Shown: positions 11,041-21,591 of the stretch, one piece after another
How positions within the stretch are numbered: the first letter of the stretch is position 1
Layout: every line of letters starts with the position of its first letter
From: Ligustrum vulgare
Taxonomy: Eukaryota; Streptophyta; Magnoliopsida; Lamiales; Oleaceae
Direction of reading: 5' to 3'
NCBI GenBank assembly: GCA_963555705.1
Contig: OY743168.1
Coordinates: forward strand, 93,226,925-93,290,924
Length of the DNA stretch: 64,000 bases
The notes under the pieces: model-generated
The model's input: only the letters and a program-made list of their open reading frames with translations
What the model was told of the DNA's origin: nothing
Databases searched by the model: none
Program-made: the position numbers and the translations under genes

Positions 11041-11388
11041 ATACTATTCCAGCCCTTGAATCGAACCTGACTTTAGGTTCCTTTTTATAAATAAGTTTAC
11101 AAAATAACACATTTTTAGACCACTTTTTAACCAAACAAAATATATTGTACAAAAACAAGTTTGCCAAAAAAAGGCTAATTATTCCACTAATAAATAGCCC
11201 CATTTGGTATTGATTATAATTCAGATTTTAATACTAGTCAAGTCAATAATTAATTTTAATTACACATTTGTTAGGATTCATAACTTTTCAATTAAACATT
11301 TATTAACTTTTATTAAAATATACTAAAAATCTAATTTTAATCTTCACCAAAAAGGTGTTATATTAGCTTAACAAACTATTTTGCAAAC

Positions 11389-11530
11389 TACTCCCTCCGT
11401 CTCAATTATATAGGCTGCCTTCTCTTTTTCTCTTGTCCCGATTATATAAATATATTTCTTTATCAAGAATTATTTATTTTATTTGTTTACTAATGTACTC
11501 CTACTTATTACTTCCAGAAATAATATTTTT
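11389..11530. mobile_element. Stowaway-type MITE, left end only
   Basis: The terminus CTCCCTCCGTCTCAATTATA follows a TA dinucleotide, the signature of plant Stowaway (Tc1/mariner) MITEs. No matching right terminus was found, so it is truncated; the right limit is approximate. Confidence 0.5.
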
Positions 11531-11652
11531 GATAATTAGGGTCCGTTCGGCTTCAATTTAAAATACAAATTATAATGGACACAATTTTTCCTACCATTTT
11601 TAGCCACATATTTTTTATCTCTAATTTTTAACCACACATCTTACTTTGACAT

Positions 11653-11800
11653 GTGTTTGGTAAAAGTTAAAAAATGATTTATAAACTACACAATTTCTCA
11701 AATCACTTTTTAACCACAAACATTTTCTCTCTCCAATTATCAGCCATTGCTTTTACTTCAAAATCATAAATAAATCATTTTATAAACCAAATAAATTACA
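11653..11800 (-). mobile_element. F1 MITE-like unit, inverted
   Basis: The unit starts GTGTTTGGTAAAAGTTAAAA, contains TTTATAAACTACACAATTTC and TCAAATCACTTTTTAACCAC, and ends in AAATCATAAATAAATC followed by TTATAAACC: the mirrored F1 pattern. Confidence 0.55.
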
Positions 11801-11881
11801 TTATAATTCAAATTTCTTGATTGGAAAACCGTCGAACGAATCATTAAATAAGAGTAAGTTGGAAATTTTCTTTACAAAAAT

Positions 11882-12074
11882 TACTCCATCCGCCTCAATT
11901 ATATAGGATGTCTTTTTTTTTTTTTTTTTTGGCCCAATTATATAGACTTTTGATATTAAATAAGGGAAATTGAAATTTTTCTTTACAAAAATTACTTTTT
12001 CAATGACATTAAATATGTTTTTTTAATTTGTGTGAAAAGTCAAATAAGCCTATATAATTGGAACGGATGTAGTA
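11882..12074. mobile_element. Stowaway-type MITE with both ends
   Basis: Inverted ends CTCCATCCGCCTCAATTATA and its near-complement TATAATTGGAACGGATGTAG are flanked by TA on each side (11882-11883, 12073-12074). It is about 190 bp with no coding capacity, typical of a Stowaway element. Confidence 0.75.
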
Positions 12075-12957
12075 CTTTTCTAATGACATTAATGTTTTCT
12101 TAATTTCTGTGAAAAATCAAATTAGCCTATATCACCGACAATTTTGCTCTCCTACTCATATTCAACACTCTTGGGGTAGGTAGTAAAAAGTTAAAATGAA
12201 AATGGGGCCTACTGATACTCACTCATTGGAGGTGGGTTTTGTGTGTGTTGGGGAAGGGGGGTGAGTTTTGTCATTTGTGTACGTGGGGTATTTAACTTCC
12301 CAAACCTAAAAAAAGAAAAAATAAATAAGTTTCTCATATAAAAGTAGCAATCATTGTTCATTATGTTTCAATTAGAGTAGGGACCACCACCAATCATTAT
12401 ATTCCTCAAAATTATCTGTATGTGTATATACGTAGATATACTTCAAGAAAGTTCATCCTTAAAAAAGGGTTATGGTGACTTTTTTGTGAGGATGAAATTT
12501 ATGTATTAAAATTTAAAAAATTTACAGTTTATATTATATTATATATCAAAAACTTCTATATGAATATAGTCTTTTTATATAATTTTTGATATTATAAAAA
12601 TTATTTAATTTTAATGATAAACTTTTTAATTATTTGTAAAATATATAAATTTGAAATAACAAAAATTATATTTCAAGATTATATTTATATCGGGAGCTCG
12701 ATACACATGATAATATGAAAAGAAATTTTTTACATTTATCAATTTTATAAATATATATTTTACTCTGCAGTAAAGATGAAGTAAATCAAAAACATCTTGC
12801 TGCTAGGTTGAAGTGAAGGCCATAAAGAAAACTAATTATTGCATATATCTCCATCTTCTTCTCCAGGGAAAAACTCCTTTGCTTCATCTGAAAAAACCGG
12901 AATTTTAATTCTCAGTTTTAGAGCCATACTTATATTTGGTTGATAGTATAGTGAAAG

Positions 12958-14757
12958 ATGCGGAATATGGTGAGTTCCGCCTCGACGAAAGGCATCGCCG
13001 CCATTGTCGGCGTCGGCCCCAAACTCGGCCTTTCCATCGCCCGCAAATTCGCCCACGAAGGATACACTGTCGCCATCCTCGCACGCGACTTAGGCCAGTA
13101 CAACTTCTCCACTCACACACCCACGACGGCACGACCACAAGCATAATTACAGGTGCTAAACATTGTGATTTTATGCAATACTTTCAGTGCAGGTAGATTA
13201 TCAAGATTTGCTGATGAGATAGCCAGAGATAAAAAGGCACAAGTTTTTGCAATCCGAATCGATTGCTCGGATTCTCGCAGTATAAGGGAGGCGTTCGAGG
13301 GAGTTCTATCTCTGGGTTTTGTTGAAGTCCTCGTCTACAATGCATATCAACCCGTTTCATGGCCGCCCACAAGTGTCACCGACATTAGAGTCGATCATTT
13401 CCAAAAATCTCTCGCTGTCTCCTCCGTTGGCGCTTTCCACTGCTCTCAACAGGTCCATTTATACTCACATATATATTCTAGTCTAATATTTCCAATTCAA
13501 GAACAGTTTGTATTTGTGCATGAAAATTCCAGGTACTTCCGGGAATGGTGGAGAGAGGAAGAGGGACGATTCTCTTCACAGGCTGTTCAGCTTCTCTTAA
13601 TGGCATTGCTGGTTACTCCCAATTATGTATGTTCTTAATTTTTATAAATAATTATCTTAAATCCGATTAATACTATGATCAGTTTTTAGAATAATAATAA
13701 TATATATAATAGGTTGTGGGAAGTTTGCGATGAGAGCCTTATCGCAATGCCTCGCAAGAGAGTACCAACCTATGGGTGTACATGTGGCTCACATCATCAT
13801 CGACGGCATTGTCGGCTCACCTAGGTTTGAACATCTTTTTCTGAAAGTTTAGTCACTCATAAACAATTCTACTCTCTCGGTTCCATAAAGATAGTCTATT
13901 ATTCATTTTTCATTCGTTCCACAAAGATAGTCCATTTTCCTTTTTTGGGAGTGAAGTTAATATTTTTATCTCATTTTGCTCTTATTTAATGTGTTTTTTA
14001 TAAGTCTAAATAAATTTATACTCTTTCAACTTTATGAGAAACTACATAAATTTATTATAGGTATATTAATTAGGAAAAGTAATTGTAAAATTTATTTTTT
14101 CAACAAAATTAAATGACATTTCTTAATATGTGTGAAAATGGGTAAGGGACGAAAATTTTTGTGGGACGGAGTGAGTAACTCGAATCATTAGTCGAGGTAA
14201 ATCTCTATTCTCTAATCTAATTGGCACATATTCATTAGGTGTCCATGTGCATGTGTACACAACCACCTCCTCGGTTTTCAATATGAATGTGTTGTAGAGA
14301 TCTATTTCTACTCATTACTCTTTGCTTGTTAGATCTACTTTTATTGAAATTATTTTTGTGTATTTTCAAGAGATGCATTTACACTTGAGCAACTTGGATG
14401 CAACTATCTAACAATCAAGTAGAAAGTGTCACAAACTGAAAAGGTTTAGAATTCAAAAAAATTGCACACCCTTTAGATCTAGGTGGCGAAATATGTGACG
14501 CAGATGAATGTAGAGATTCATGAAATTGTTGTCTAGTTAATGATGGAAACTTGGTCAGGGCGGTCGCGGCCATGAGTTCATCAAGTTGGGTACTACCAAC
14601 ATTGTTGTCCAATGGGGAACAACAACAAAGCGAAGGGGACGGGATGATGGATCCGGATGTGCTTGCTCAGACCTACTGGCACTTGCATATTCAGGACAAG
14701 TCGGGCTGGACCCAAGAAATCGACCTCCGTTCCTCCTCCGGCCCCAGACTTTTCTGA
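12958..14757 (+). CDS. Atypical short-chain dehydrogenase/reductase, five exons
   Basis: Exons 12958-13097, 13197-13452, 13533-13626, 13713-13824 and 14559-14757 join in phase to 266 residues; all introns are GT-AG. The N-terminus has a Rossmann fold with the cofactor loop GVGPKLGLSIA (about residues 19-29) and ILARD ending strand 2; NAYQP replaces the usual NAG motif. The later part reads FTGCSAS, then GYSQLCCGKFAMRALSQ, then GVHVAHIIIDG, and the C-terminal tail contains MDPDVLAQTYWHLH. This matches a plant and bacterial SDR subfamily of NAD(P)-dependent enzymes of unknown substrate. The Lys of GKFAM has Leu, not Tyr, four residues before it, so the usual YxxxK is absent. The last acceptor could instead be at 14576. 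Intron 4 holds a MITE. The start could also be Met4. Confidence 0.85.
13870..14177. mobile_element. Stowaway-type MITE in SDR intron 4
   Basis: The ends CTCTCTCGGTTCCA and TGGGACGGAGTGAG are imperfect inverted repeats flanked by TA (13870-13871 and 14176-14177). The element of about 300 bp lies wholly within the 734-bp intron and does not touch the splice sites. Confidence 0.75.
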
Positions 14758-15244
14758 AAGCAAGAATTTCCAACCTGTTATATTCTTCTATATATCCCAA
14801 TTTATGTTTCTCTTTTTAGCAGTCTTTGATTTACATGAATCTCGTTCTCAGGTGGTTTGATTCTTGTAATTGGTCTGTGAATTAGTGGGTGCAATTGCAT
14901 ATGGAAAGTATTCGGTACTGCGATAATTATGGACGTATAACATCTATATCTATGCTATATACTCTCTATATGTAAAGGAAGAAAAGTTTGAATGCAAAGT
15001 GGATTAGTGTGAATGCAAAATGAATGAATGCTAAATGTGATAATAGTTGATTTTTTTAATGAATTTTAATTTTAATATCTATATATTAAATTAAAATATT
15101 ACTAAAGATAATTGAGATTTTGATCAATTAATTTTGACCAAAATCTTAGTTGTCAACTAATCTGATCCAATTAAACCGTTCATCTAAATCCCAACCACCC
15201 ACTACATGAATCTGGTCATAAAATGTGGATCTAATTAGCACTCC
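14758..15244. other. SDR 3' flank and a Helitron-like fragment
   Basis: The first 150 bp are the probable 3' UTR of the SDR gene. From about 14990 to 15110 the sequence (GTGTGAATGCAAAATGAATG and neighbours) resembles 36735-36900. No gene is seen. Confidence 0.45.
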
Positions 15245-18200
15245 ATGGTTTCGTCTGTCTATGAACTGAAAGAACCGTCTTCTGTTTCCTCCCTCTCCTC
15301 TGTTGACAATATTGCTTCATGGATTCCTCTGTTCTTCAATGGATCAAAATTCAAAAAATATACAGATCGTTCACCTCCTCTCAAGTCTCAAGCTGTAAGG
15401 ATTCAAGGTAATTTTCCAATTTTTTAAAGCCTTCTTCTTCTCCAACCACACAATTTAATGTTTGATATGTCGAATGTTTTAGGCTTTTGCAAGTGTATGG
15501 GATTGTTGGGAATTAGGACGCAACTAATCCCGTCCAGGATCGATGTGACACAAATAAATTGGACTGAGAAAATATAAATACGCAAAAATAAAATGCAAAT
15601 ACGAAACACAAAGATTTACGTGGTTCAGCAATTTGCCTACGTCCACGGACCCACACCAATATATTTCACTAACTCGAAAATGAGGAGTACAAAATACAAC
15701 ACTGTATTTTTATCTGCCTATGCAAAGGCTATTCTCTCCAACTCACTTTTCTCACTATTTTGTGAAATGCCTCTCTTGTGTTGCTCTCTACAAACACTCT
15801 TTGTTGTGGTGGTGTTTCTCTTCAACACTTGAGCTCTATTTATAGGAAGAATTAGGATGAATTGGGAATAACAAATTTCACCATCCTTACCTACTACCAA
15901 AACCTACCAACATTCACCTAATTATTTTCACCAACTAATCTTCCACCTAATAGTCTCCATCTACCAACAATCTCCCACTTGGAGACTAATGTGGCTTCCC
16001 TTGAGACATTTCCTCCTTGCAACTCCTTTTGAAATATGGTGTGAATCATCTGCTGTCTTCACCTTAGAAAACCAATTGAAGCTGAGCACAGCTCCAATTT
16101 TTCTTTAGTTACCGTCTTAGTCATCATGTCGGCTGGGTTCTTGCTACCCTGGATCTTCTCTAGTGTTAATACTTCATCCTCTAGAAGAGACCTGATGAAG
16201 TGATAACGGAGTCCAATGTGCTTGGTTCTAGAATGAAATGCTGAATTCTTTGCCAGATGTATCGCACTCTGACTATCACTGTGCAAAACATTCTTCTCCT
16301 GACTGAATCCCAATTCTGCCAACAAACCCTGTAACCAGATCATTTCTTTGCTAGCCTCGGTTACTGCCACGTACTCTGCTTCTGTAGTGGATAGAGCAAC
16401 AATCTTCTGTATCTGCGAAATCCAGCTAACTGCAGTAGTACCTACTGTGAAAACATAACCAGTAGTACTTCGTCTGCGATCTACCTCGCCAGCAAAATCT
16501 GCATCTACAAAGCCTTGTAGAGTCACCTCGCCTCGTCCAAAGCATAAGCATCTATCAGTAGTTCCCCGTAGATATCTTAATATCCACTTTACTGCTTCCC
16601 AATGCTGCTTTCCTGGATTTGCCATAAACCTACTCACAACTCCCACTGCATGAGCAATATCTGGTCTGGTACAAACCATGGCATACATTAAACTTCCAAT
16701 GGCTGAGGCATATGGTATTTTAGCCATGAAGTTTATCTCGTCCTCTGTCTTAGGACTCTGATCACTAGATAGACGGAAGTGATTAGCTAGTGGCGTGCTG
16801 ACAGCCTTCGCACTGCACATGTTAAATCTCTGCAGAACTTGACTAATGTACTTGGCCTGAGATAACTGCAAGATACCCTTCTGCTTATCTCTGAAAATCC
16901 TCATTCCGAGAATCTGCTTCGCTGTACCCAAGTCCTTCATTTCGAATTCTGCTGACAGCTGCATCTTTAACTTCTTGATTTCGTCCATATCTGAGCCTGC
17001 TACTAACATATCATCGACATAAAGTAGCAAAATTATATAACTGGACTCGAATCTCCTGAAGTAGCAACAATGGTCAGCATTACATTTGAAGTAGCCATTT
17101 TTCTGCATAAATCCATCGAACTTCTTGTACCACTGTCTCGGGGCTTGCTTTAAGCCATACAGGCTCTTCTTCAATTTGCAAACGAGCTTCTCCTTTCCTT
17201 TGACTGAGAAGCCTTCTGGCTGCTGCATATATATTTCCTCCTCAAGGTCACCATGGAGGAAAGCAGTTTTTACATCTAACTGCTCCAAGTGCAAACCCTT
17301 TGCTGCAACAATACTCAAGACTGATCTGATTGTTGTCAGCTTCACAACTGGCGAAAATATTTCCGTGTAGTCAATTCCTTCTTTCTGCTGGAAACCTTTG
17401 ACCACCAACCTCGCCTTGTATCTCTTTGATCCATCATGTTCCTCCTTGATTCTGTACACCCACTTATTGTGTAGAGCTCTCTTTCCTGTAGGTAACTCGG
17501 CTAGTTCCCACGTTTGGTTAGAGATGAGAGACTTTATCTCATCTTTCATTGCAAGCTCCCACTTGCCAGAATCACCGACCTGACATGCCTCATGATAGCA
17601 TTCAGGTTCACCTGCATCAGTAAGTAACATGTAGCTCATGTACTTTCTATTTGGAACATGAGGTCTGGTTGACCTTCTAAGAACAGGAACTGGAGACTGT
17701 GATGCATCAGTCTCTAGAACAGGCTCCTGTAACTGCAAATCCTCCTCTGTCTGCTGCGACGTACTACTTTCTGGAGCATCCAACTCAACATATGTTGGAT
17801 CATCATGTTCTGTGTCATCGGACTGCACTGCATTTCTGTCCTTGTACATAACCTTCTCGTTGAATATGACATCCCTGCTTCTGATGACCTTTCTGTTCTG
17901 GTCATCCCATAAGCGGTAGCCGAACTCATCTCCGCCATATCCAATGAATGTGCACTTTAGTGATTTGGGGTCTAACTTGCCCCTTGCCTGGTCACTAATA
18001 TGTGCATATGCGACACATCCAAAAACTTTCAAGTGGGAAAGTTTTATTTCTTTTCTGTTCCATACTTCCTCCGGTATCCTGTACTCCAACGGTACCGAGG
18101 GTCCTCGATTGATCAAGTACACCGCTGTGTTGACTGCTTCTGCCCAAAACTGTTTGGGCAAGCCTGCATGTAACCTCATGCTTCTGGCTCTCTCCGTTAA

Positions 18201-21200
18201 TGTCCGGTTCATACGTTCTGCAACTCCATTTTGCTGTGGAGTCCCTGGCAACGTCCTCTCCATTTTGATGCCATTCTGGTAACAGAACTTCTTGAACGCC
18301 ATGTCCGTATATTCTCCTCCATTGTCGGACCTCAGCTTCTTTACTCGCAATCCTGTTTCATTTTCCACCATGGCTTTCCACTTCTTGAACACATCGAATA
18401 CTTCGGACTTGTGTCTCAAGAAATAAACCCACACTTTTCTCGAGTGGTCATCAATGAAAGTCACAAAGTATGACTTTCCGCCAATGGATGAAACTGCGGT
18501 TGGTCCCCAAACGTCTGTGTGGACTAACTCAAGTTTCTCTTGCTTCCGAGTTCTGCCACTAGTGTTGAAACTCACCCTGGTCTGCTTCCCAAAGATGCAA
18601 CTCTCGCATAAGTCTATATTAGTAGACTGAAGCTCTGGTAGTTTCCCCTTTGCATGCATATACTTGAGTCCCTTCTGACTCATATGCCCAAGTCTCTGGT
18701 GCCACAAGTTTGGGCCCTCCTTGCTTTCAGCAACTGCAATTGTCACACAAGCATCCGTCGTTGTGTAGAGGGTGCCAGTATCCTTGCCTCGAGCGATAAT
18801 CATGGCGCCCTTGATGATCTTCCAGTTATCACCAGAGAAGGTGGTGACATGTCCTTCTCCCGACAATTGCTTGACGGAGATCAAGTTCTTCCTCAATTCT
18901 GGAATATGTCTCACGTCCTTCAGCTTCCACACAGATCCATTGATCTTGATCTGTACATCACCTTTTCCGACCACGCCACACGGTTGATCATTACCGAGAT
19001 ATACTCTGCCAAAATCACCCCGCGTATAGTTTACAAAAAACTCCTTGTTTGAGGTAGCATGAAAAGATGCTCCGGAATCAATCACCCAGTATTCCGTTTT
19101 TCTCTCCAAAGAGCATATCAAAGCATCGTCCGCTTCCTCTTCCACAACATTAACCTCCGTCCTGTTCTCCTTTTCTTTTGGAGGTGTTGGACACTGGTTT
19201 TTGTAATGACCGGTCTTGCCACACTTCCAACATTCCACAACCTTTGTCTTGTTAGGATTGTTTGGATTTCTGGACCTCGATCTACCACTTCTGAATTTGC
19301 CGTTGCCCCGCCCATTTCCTCTGTTAGAACTCCTGCCTCTGCTTTCCACGTTCAACGCCGATCCTGAAGTTGAGACACCTTCTGACTGTCGTCTGATCTC
19401 CTCCGTTAAGATCATGCTTACGACATCATCGAACTTCAATTTTGACTTTCCGGCAGAGCCACTAATTGCTGTGACTGTACCATTCCAGCTGTCTGGCAAC
19501 TGCCCAAGAATCAACAGAGCTCGAACTTCATCACTAAAAGTGATTTCGACTGTGTTTAGCTGGTCCGTCACTTCATTGAATTCATTTAGGTGCTCCCCAA
19601 ATCTTCCGCCTTCGGCCATCTTCATATTGAACAACTTTTTAATTAAGTGGACTTTATTTGCTGCAGATGGCTGTTCGTACATGCTAGAGAGGGCTGCCAT
19701 GAGAGACTCTGTCGTCTTCTCATTTTTTATGTTGAAGGCCACTGACTTTGACAACGTCAGCCTGATTGTGCCGAGTGCTTTTCGATCAAGCAACTCCCAA
19801 TCCCCCTGGCTTATATCTTCTGGCTTTTCTTTTAGTGGTTTGTATAGATCCTTCTGGTACAAATAGTCCTCCATTTGCATTTTCCAAAATCCAAAATTTG
19901 AACCATCAAATTTATCAATTTTGGATATTTTCTCATCTGTCGACATTGCTCCCACTCGATCACAAAACAGTCTAAAGAAATCTTTTCTGATGTGGAAGAT
20001 CAGTCAAAGCTGCAACCACAGAGCATACTAAGAATTTCAAAAGACTTTAATGAGCCAAGGCTCTGATACCAATTGTTGGGAATTAGGACGCAACTAATCC
20101 CGTCCAGGATCGATGTGACACAAATAAATTGGACTGAGAAAATATAAATACGCAAAAATAAAATGCAAATACGAAACACAAAGATTTACGTGGTTCAGCA
20201 ATTTGCCTACGTCCACGGACCCACACCAATATATTTCACTAACTCGAAAATGAGGAGTACAAAATACAACACTGTATTTTTATCTGCCTATGCAAAGGCT
20301 ATTCTCTCCAACTCACTTTTCTCACTATTTTGTGAAATGCCTCTCTTGTGTTGCTCTCTACAAACACTCTTTGTTGTGGTGGTGTTTCTCTTCAACACTT
20401 GAGCTCTATTTATAGGAAGAATTAGGATGAATTGGGAATAACAAATTTCACCATCCTTACCTACTACCAAAACCTACCAACATTCACCTAATTATTTTCA
20501 CCAACTAATCTTCCACCTAATAGTCTCCATCTACCAACAGGGATTGCTATTTCTCAAGCATTCTCCCTTACTTTGCAGAGACAGTAACGCCAGAATTTTG
20601 GCCTCGAACAGGTAGGTTATTTGAAAAAATCAATTACTGAACCTAGGTTTTGTAAAATGGGAGCATCAATACCATATCTATGAAATAAGCTTAAGCGTTT
20701 TATTCTCAATTTTTTAGAACATCTATCGTTGTGTTGATATTCTTTTGATCTTTGTTGCGAATTAAAATTTTCCATTCTTGGGTAGCTGCAATGATCGTGG
20801 AAAACGACTTCATAACTCTCTTTCGGGTTTTGATTTGATTTTCAATTTCCATTCTTTTGTATGGCTTTTGTGAATTCCTCACTTGAGGATTCCAGAACCA
20901 AGTTGATTTTTCTTCACGAGTAGAGAGTAATTACTTAAACCTCATATTTCCTTAATTCCATTGAAATATAGAGCTTTTTGCTTCTGTAAATTTCTTGGTT
21001 TGCTGCTTCCTTTAGTCTTTGACTAATTCACTGTGTTTAATCTTCAAGAACAGTATCTTGAAGAAGACAATTTGTCTTTGCGGAATCTAACTCTTTTCCT
21101 TTCCTATTTATATATTTTCGGAGTTTGTTAAAGGTTAGTAGCACGATTGTAAATGACTTTACCTTATGTTCGCAACCTTGGTATAAGTATCATTTGCACA

Positions 21201-21572
21201 TGCACAACAGTCTACTGTGCACAATTACATTTACAATTATTTTTCCTTGAAATTACATATTATTTTAATGACATATCATGATGTTATTATTAGAAACTGT
21301 CTTGAATTACTTGCATTAGTACAGACAGTGGGAGAAGAGTGGAAATATTTTTTTTCTAATATTTTTTCTATTATCTCTTCCTCTCCTATTGGACTCTATT
21401 TGATGATTTGTAGTGAGTTTGTGTATGATTTCCTGACAATGCTTAGAAAGCACACGGTTTAGGATAGAAGACCATTCAAACCATGTTAGAGTCTTGGGAG
21501 GCTGATACAAAGACTGGTCAAAAGATTAAGGAGACTGGTTGGAACATCCAATGGCGAAAAAGAATCTGGTGA
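15245..21572 (+). CDS. Putative small three-exon gene of unknown function, intron 1 invaded by a copia element
   Basis: I do not recognise this gene. Exon 1 (15245-15407) begins with Met and is Ser-rich, ending before a GTAATT donor. Exon 2 (20579-20611) follows CTTTGCAG and ends before GTAGGT. Exon 3 (21490-21572) follows a TTAG acceptor. The three join in phase to 92 residues, with EFWPRT in exon 2 and ESWEADTKTGQKIKETGWNI in exon 3, sequence that looks protein-like. A second frame in the end of exon 3 is also open (GEKESGDDYIEDRSW) and runs to the Athila-type element at 21592, so the gene may continue there or be a truncated pseudogene. The exon 3 acceptor is weak. The copia element occupies 15504-20539. 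Confidence 0.35.
15504..15969 (-). repeat. Copia 3' LTR
   Basis: The 466-bp LTR carries a - strand TATA box, CTATAAATAG, at about 15837-15846. It is flanked inside by the polypurine tract (15970-15985). Confidence 0.95.
16059..19955 (-). CDS. Copia Gag-Pol polyprotein, 1298 residues
   Basis: One frame encodes every domain needed for copy-and-paste transposition in the order gag, protease, integrase, reverse transcriptase, RNase H, diagnostic of Ty1/copia. Gag covers roughly residues 1-240 and ends in a CCHC knuckle (CWKCGKTGHYKNQC, 242-255). The protease site is DSGA (293-296). Integrase has the zinc-binding HQRLGH and CESCIFGK pair, then HTDVWGP and the Glu of AERMNRTL. Reverse transcriptase carries YGLKQAPRQWY and YVDD (near 978); RNase H has DADFAG and STTEAEYVA. 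There are no internal stops or frameshifts. Start: the first Met, with an equally plausible Met4. It is similar in style to TNT1-94-annotated plant elements; lineage not fixed. Confidence 0.95.
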   Translation of the reverse strand: MGAMSTDEKISKIDKFDGSNFGFWKMQMEDYLYQKDLYKPLKEKPEDISQGDWELLDRKALGTIRLTLSKSVAFNIKNEKTTESLMAALSSMYEQPSAANKVHLIKKLFNMKMAEGGRFGEHLNEFNEVTDQLNTVEITFSDEVRALLILGQLPDSWNGTVTAISGSAGKSKLKFDDVVSMILTEEIRRQSEGVSTSGSALNVESRGRSSNRGNGRGNGKFRSGRSRSRNPNNPNKTKVVECWKCGKTGHYKNQCPTPPKEKENRTEVNVVEEEADDALICSLERKTEYWVIDSGASFHATSNKEFFVNYTRGDFGRVYLGNDQPCGVVGKGDVQIKINGSVWKLKDVRHIPELRKNLISVKQLSGEGHVTTFSGDNWKIIKGAMIIARGKDTGTLYTTTDACVTIAVAESKEGPNLWHQRLGHMSQKGLKYMHAKGKLPELQSTNIDLCESCIFGKQTRVSFNTSGRTRKQEKLELVHTDVWGPTAVSSIGGKSYFVTFIDDHSRKVWVYFLRHKSEVFDVFKKWKAMVENETGLRVKKLRSDNGGEYTDMAFKKFCYQNGIKMERTLPGTPQQNGVAERMNRTLTERARSMRLHAGLPKQFWAEAVNTAVYLINRGPSVPLEYRIPEEVWNRKEIKLSHLKVFGCVAYAHISDQARGKLDPKSLKCTFIGYGGDEFGYRLWDDQNRKVIRSRDVIFNEKVMYKDRNAVQSDDTEHDDPTYVELDAPESSTSQQTEEDLQLQEPVLETDASQSPVPVLRRSTRPHVPNRKYMSYMLLTDAGEPECYHEACQVGDSGKWELAMKDEIKSLISNQTWELAELPTGKRALHNKWVYRIKEEHDGSKRYKARLVVKGFQQKEGIDYTEIFSPVVKLTTIRSVLSIVAAKGLHLEQLDVKTAFLHGDLEEEIYMQQPEGFSVKGKEKLVCKLKKSLYGLKQAPRQWYKKFDGFMQKNGYFKCNADHCCYFRRFESSYIILLLYVDDMLVAGSDMDEIKKLKMQLSAEFEMKDLGTAKQILGMRIFRDKQKGILQLSQAKYISQVLQRFNMCSAKAVSTPLANHFRLSSDQSPKTEDEINFMAKIPYASAIGSLMYAMVCTRPDIAHAVGVVSRFMANPGKQHWEAVKWILRYLRGTTDRCLCFGRGEVTLQGFVDADFAGEVDRRRSTTGYVFTVGTTAVSWISQIQKIVALSTTEAEYVAVTEASKEMIWLQGLLAELGFSQEKNVLHSDSQSAIHLAKNSAFHSRTKHIGLRYHFIRSLLEDEVLTLEKIQGSKNPADMMTKTVTKEKLELCSASIGFLR
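20058..20073 (-). other. Copia primer-binding site
   Basis: On the - strand, immediately inside the 5' LTR, ATTGGTATCAGAGCC is complementary to the 3' end of initiator methionine tRNA. Confidence 0.9.
20074..20539 (-). repeat. Copia 5' LTR
   Basis: This copy of the 466-bp LTR reads identical to 15504-15969. Its - strand TATA box (CTATAAATAG, about 20407-20416) would drive the element transcript leftwards. Confidence 0.95.
20612..21489. other. Putative intron 2 of the 15245 gene model
   Basis: This is AT-rich sequence without ORFs of note, starting with a GTAGGT donor. If the gene model is wrong it is plain intergenic DNA. Confidence 0.4.
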
Positions 21573-21591
21573 TGATTATATCGAAGATCGC

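Larger units (their letters stand above)
8448..12957. other. AT-rich intergenic region with MITEs
   Basis: No gene is supported. The region contains long A/T runs (8826-8925, 9109-9127), a four-fold dispersed 60-bp repeat (9297-10160), short MITE-like repeats and Stowaway-type elements annotated separately. The last part upstream of 12958 is the promoter side of the SDR gene; I saw no clear TATA box. Confidence 0.6.
15504..20539 (-). mobile_element. Full-length Ty1/copia retrotransposon
   Basis: It has two 466-bp LTRs (15504-15969 and 20074-20539) that read identical, begin TGTTGGGAATTAGG and end CTACCAACA, flanked by the 5-bp duplication GGGAT (15499-15503, 20540-20544). The primer site ATTGGTATCAGAGCC (initiator tRNA-Met type) lies beside the right LTR and a purine tract AAGTGGGAGAT beside the left one, so it is read on the - strand. 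The polyprotein frame is complete. Matching LTRs and an open frame indicate a very recent insertion. Confidence 0.95.

Noticed and set aside
15593..15900. 79- and 60-codon frames in the copia LTR, repeated at 20163-20470
   Set aside because: Both copies lie inside the LTRs and have no family features; they are chance frames duplicated with the LTR.
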